A stretch of DNA of 26,335 nucleotides, from positions 1 to 26,335 of the forward strand of contig JBJHCR010000049.1 in NCBI GenBank assembly GCA_050486105.1, written 5' to 3'. Positions 24,059 through 26,335 of the stretch are shown piece by piece. How positions within the stretch are numbered: position 1 is the stretch's first letter; every line of letters starts with the position of its first letter. The notes under the pieces were generated by a model. That model was not told where the DNA came from. It saw nothing but the letters and a program-made list of their open reading frames with translations, and did no database searches. The position numbers were made by a program, and so were the translations under genes. This DNA comes from JAEXNA01 sp050486105 (GTDB lineage Bacteria; Vulcanimicrobiota; Xenobia; Xenobiales; JADMJV01).

Positions 24059-25351
24059 TTGACGAAATCCCAAGATATGGAGTACCGACCAAGAGTTCGT
24101 CCATTCGCAACCGTCCCTCTGCCTGAGTCCGCCAGTGCAGGAGGCCCCGCCTATCTTATCCAGGATCCCAATGGGATCACCGAGGAGGCATTCGTCGTGC
24201 CCTTGCCAACCCTGTGCCTCATGGAATTGGCCGATGGCAGCAGAACGGTCGAAGAAATCATTCGGGATTTTGCCCACCTCACGGGAGCCTTAGTCCCTGA
24301 GGACCTCCTCAGAAGCTTGCTTGAAGACTTGGACAGCAAGAATCTTGTGGACAACGCCAAGACCAGAAAACTCTTGGACTCTCTGGACCCTAGGCCGGCC
24401 CGCCACGCCGGGTCGGCCTATCCTAAAGATCCCTTGATACTATCGCAGTTCTTTCAGGAAATTCTGGGGCCTCCGCCAGATAAACGGAATTCCTATCCCG
24501 CGCCTGTGGCAGCCTCTATCCTGCCTCACATCGATTTCTTTCGAGGGCGAGAGACCTATACAGCAGGCTACTCTGCCATCAAGGATAAGCTCAAGGTTTC
24601 CAACGATCCTCTCACCGTCGTTATTCTCGGCATCTGCCACGCGGTCAGTCGACACCCGTTTATTCTCACCAAAAAGGCCTTCGATACTCCCTTGGGAGTG
24701 GTGCCCACCAACAGCGCATTCGTTGATCGGCTAAACCGTGACTTGCCGTTCGACCCCTTCGAAGACGAATACCATCATCTTGGCGAGCACTCGGTGGAAT
24801 TCCACGCCGTGGCTCTGCGCTACTTACTTCCAGGCAATCGGGACCTATCCATAGTCCCGGTGCTCTGCGGCTCGTTCCACCAGGCGATTCAAGACCAGAT
24901 CGATCCCTTAGAACTTCCTGGAGTCGGTCCGTTTCTTGACAATCTCCAAGGCTTGCTCGAGGAGGAGTCAGCCATCCACGTGCTGGCCAGCGTCGATCTC
25001 GCCCACGTCGGTGAGGACTTTGGGATGGCCCCCACCGACGAAGTAAGCTTGACCCGCCTAGAAGAAGAGGACAAGAAAACCCTAGCAGGCGTCCAGAACG
25101 GAGACCCTCAAGCTTTTTTCTCCACCCTGCAAGCTGACGGGGGAAGCCGAAACTACTGTGGAACCCCGGCCATCTACACCTTGCTGCAACTTTTTCCCGA
25201 ACCCTTCACTCTGCATTCCTATCAGCAATGCAGTAGTCCGGATCTCGCATCATCCGTGACGGTTTGCAGCGCTAGTCTAGACGGGAGCATCCGCCCAAGA
25301 GCCAGGCGAGCAAAGGGCGACAAGACCGCCGGCAGACCAAGGGCGTGTTGA
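24059..25351 (+). CDS. MEMO1-family protein (AmmeMemoRadiSam system protein B) with N-terminal extra domain
   Basis: 430 aa from TTG 24059, 11 nt after GGGAGG; ATG 24077 would shorten it by six residues and has no ribosome site. Residues of about 30-110 form a small helical, PqqD-like winged-helix domain (LPTLCLMELADGSRTVEEII). Residues of about 113-408 are MEMO1: HAGSAYP, PHIDFFRG (His157), GICHAV (His194), TNSAFVDRL, HSVEFHAVALRYL, and YCGTPAIY (Cys367). These match the copper/iron-binding His/His/Cys site of human MEMO1. Bacterial members usually co-occur with AMMECR1 and radical-SAM genes, none of which is in the window. The last codons and the stop come from the terminal repeat of the element at 25341. 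Confidence 0.87.
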   Translation: MTKSQDMEYRPRVRPFATVPLPESASAGGPAYLIQDPNGITEEAFVVPLPTLCLMELADGSRTVEEIIRDFAHLTGALVPEDLLRSLLEDLDSKNLVDNAKTRKLLDSLDPRPARHAGSAYPKDPLILSQFFQEILGPPPDKRNSYPAPVAASILPHIDFFRGRETYTAGYSAIKDKLKVSNDPLTVVILGICHAVSRHPFILTKKAFDTPLGVVPTNSAFVDRLNRDLPFDPFEDEYHHLGEHSVEFHAVALRYLLPGNRDLSIVPVLCGSFHQAIQDQIDPLELPGVGPFLDNLQGLLEEESAIHVLASVDLAHVGEDFGMAPTDEVSLTRLEEEDKKTLAGVQNGDPQAFFSTLQADGGSRNYCGTPAIYTLLQLFPEPFTLHSYQQCSSPDLASSVTVCSASLDGSIRPRARRAKGDKTAGRPRAC

Positions 25352-25707
25352 CATTCAACCTTCACCCGCAAGCGGGTACCCGGCTACACTCGCGGATTTC
25401 CGCGCTTAGGTAGCAAAATTTCTCTTAAGTACGCCCGGTACTAGGCGATAAATTCACCTACCTAAGGATCTGGTCCGAAATAACTTCCCGGTTTGGGCCG
25501 CCGATGCATCGGGGACCCTCTGGGTGCTGGCAGCGTTGGTTCTCACTTAAGTATTCTCGATACTAGTCGCTCGAACCGCCTTGCCACACCCACGGGGACG
25601 CGGGTACCCGGCGCCTCGACAACCGAAAATAGAAAGTTATTCCGGACCAGATCCTAAGCACAAAAATCTTCTTCGTGTAGCTCGGAACGCCGAATGTCAA
25701 CACGCCC
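25341..25707. mobile_element. 367-bp palindrome-rich element with 16-bp terminal inverted repeats (MITE-like)
   Basis: The termini GGGCGTGTTGACATTC (25341-25356) and its exact reverse complement (25692-25707) bound a region without any credible gene. The left part carries stacked perfect hairpins: ACCCGC/GCGGGT (25364-25377), CGCGGA/TCCGCG (25391-25404), AGTAC/GTACT (25428-25442), and TTAGGTAG (25406-25413) with CTACCTAA (25458-25465). The right part is the large core repeat. The 13-mer GCGGGTACCCGGC occurs twice (25372, 25600). No clear target duplication is visible (left flank ...ACCAA, right flank TAGAG...). The TIR plus the lack of coding capacity fit a non-autonomous transposon or a mobile structured RNA. 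Confidence 0.7.
25462..25658. repeat. Core palindromic repeat (copy A)
   Basis: Two 27-nt arms, 25462-25488 and 25632-25658, are inverted repeats with 24 of 27 positions paired. They enclose hairpins CCGATGCATCGG (25501-25512), AGTAT/ATACT (25550-25564) and CGGGTACCCG (25601-25610). A diverged copy lies at 16066-16268. The two AGTAY...RTACT hairpins in this element (25428 and 25550) differ by a compensatory C-G to T-A change, as expected if the hairpin itself is selected. Confidence 0.8.
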
Positions 25708-25870
25708 TAGAGGTCCGACTGGGAACCCCCTTGACAGATTGCGAAGTGCATTTTGGTCCTGTGGAATTGGACATTTTTGCGTAATATCGAGAATATTTGG
25801 CGACAAATGGACGATTTCACAGGGACAATAATGAACGAGCAAGATGTTATGGGTGTTTCCGGTTGGCCCT
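25708..25870. other. Non-coding spacer before the convergent GNAT gene
   Basis: An AT-richer tail beyond the element. I see no gene, repeat or clear terminator. A TTGACA (25731-25736) has no matching -10 at the right distance. Confidence 0.4.
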
Positions 25871-26284
25871 CTAGGTAATAGTCTTGACCATGCGGTGGAG
25901 GGCCGCTTTTTTCTTGAATCCGAGGGAGGTGTAGACCTTAAGAAACTCGGGCTGTTCGGTCTTCCAAATCTGTCGAACGAGCTTGATACCGTCTTGACGC
26001 CAGGCGAACTCCAAACTTGATCGGAGTAGACTGCTTCCGTATCCTTGCCTTCGATAGTCAGGATGAATTCCAAAAGACTCGATGACCGCGGTGTCTTCGC
26101 TGATCTCTAGTTCCAAGAAGCCCACCAAATCGGAACCTCTCTCGGCCAAGAAAAGATGATAGTCCGGCAAGCTGACCAAAAGGTCCAGGAAACCGTTCCC
26201 TCTTGGCTCAAAAAGCTTGCTGTGCAAAGCTCGATAGGCTTCCCTATCGAATTCGTTGCCTTGTTCTATCCTGCGAATAGTCAC
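25871..26284 (-). CDS. GNAT-family N-acetyltransferase
   Basis: 137 aa from GTG 26284. The acetyl-CoA motif A is IESFGIHPDYRRQGYGSSLL (R/Q-x-x-G-x-G/A), preceded by the beta-strand LVGFLELEIS and followed by EFLKVYTSLGFKKKAALHRM, the typical motif-B helix and Tyr-Gly-Phe region. The length matches small stand-alone GNAT enzymes. It would acetylate a small molecule or protein amine using acetyl-CoA in the cytoplasm; the substrate is unknown. The gene converges on the mobile-like element. No strong ribosome site is visible just upstream of the GTG, so the start is uncertain. Confidence 0.85.
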   Translation of the reverse strand: MTIRRIEQGNEFDREAYRALHSKLFEPRGNGFLDLLVSLPDYHLFLAERGSDLVGFLELEISEDTAVIESFGIHPDYRRQGYGSSLLRSSLEFAWRQDGIKLVRQIWKTEQPEFLKVYTSLGFKKKAALHRMVKTIT

Positions 26285-26335
26285 CCCCGGACTGCGCCCA
26301 GCCGACCCTTCGTAGGGTCTGTCAGAAGTGACTAT

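Overview
The window is bacterial chromosome, moderately GC-rich by eye, with tightly packed genes on both strands. No rRNA, tRNA, CRISPR array or transposase gene is visible. The best lineage clue is a large outer-membrane porin with an N-terminal S-layer-homology (SLH) domain, a coiled coil and a C-terminal Phe. That design is typical of diderm lineages on the Cyanobacteria / Deinococcus / Negativicutes / Eremiobacterota-Xenobia / Armatimonadota side of the tree. I cannot name the phylum. A run of ten N at 21125 shows that this is a draft assembly.

Layout. 1-2700 (minus): a membrane Ser/Thr kinase followed by a membrane sulfatase/phosphotransferase cut by the window edge. 2786-5729 (plus): three overlapping minor pilin / pseudopilin genes. 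5905-8533 (plus): preT-preA, the two subunits of an NAD(P)H-dependent dihydropyrimidine dehydrogenase, closed by a terminator. 8599-10034 (plus): a UPF0104-type membrane protein and a small exported protein, then a strong convergent hairpin. 10113-16054 (minus): an exported S9 peptidase, an atypical Nramp-like transporter and a P1B-4 metal-export ATPase. 16451-17153 (minus): a DUF1328 membrane peptide and a YggT-like protein. 17335-19892 (minus): an exported cupredoxin translationally coupled to a membrane class III nucleotide cyclase, divergent from the SLH porin (20010-22626, plus). 22804-23346 (plus): infC, which appears to start at AUC behind a clear sigma70 promoter. 23524-23940 (minus): a small exported protein. 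24059-25351 (plus): a MEMO1-family protein with an extra N-terminal domain. 25871-26284 (minus): a GNAT acetyltransferase.

The most unusual feature is non-coding. A 367-bp palindrome-rich element at 25341-25707 has perfect 16-bp terminal inverted repeats. Its core is a roughly 200-bp domain closed by a 27-bp inverted repeat (24/27 paired) and filled with smaller hairpins. A diverged second copy of the core lies at about 16066-16268, directly upstream of the P1B-4 ATPase and overlapping its annotated-looking 5' extension. A third structured non-coding region at 12341-12497 shares a short motif with both. This looks like a dispersed non-autonomous element or structured-RNA family in this genome.

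Functional themes, by inference: metal handling (P1B-4 ATPase, Nramp-like carrier, cupredoxin), envelope and surface structure (pilins, porin, sulfatase, small exported proteins) and signalling (membrane kinase, membrane cyclase). The cupredoxin-cyclase pair facing an SLH porin is the most plausible little-described protein system.
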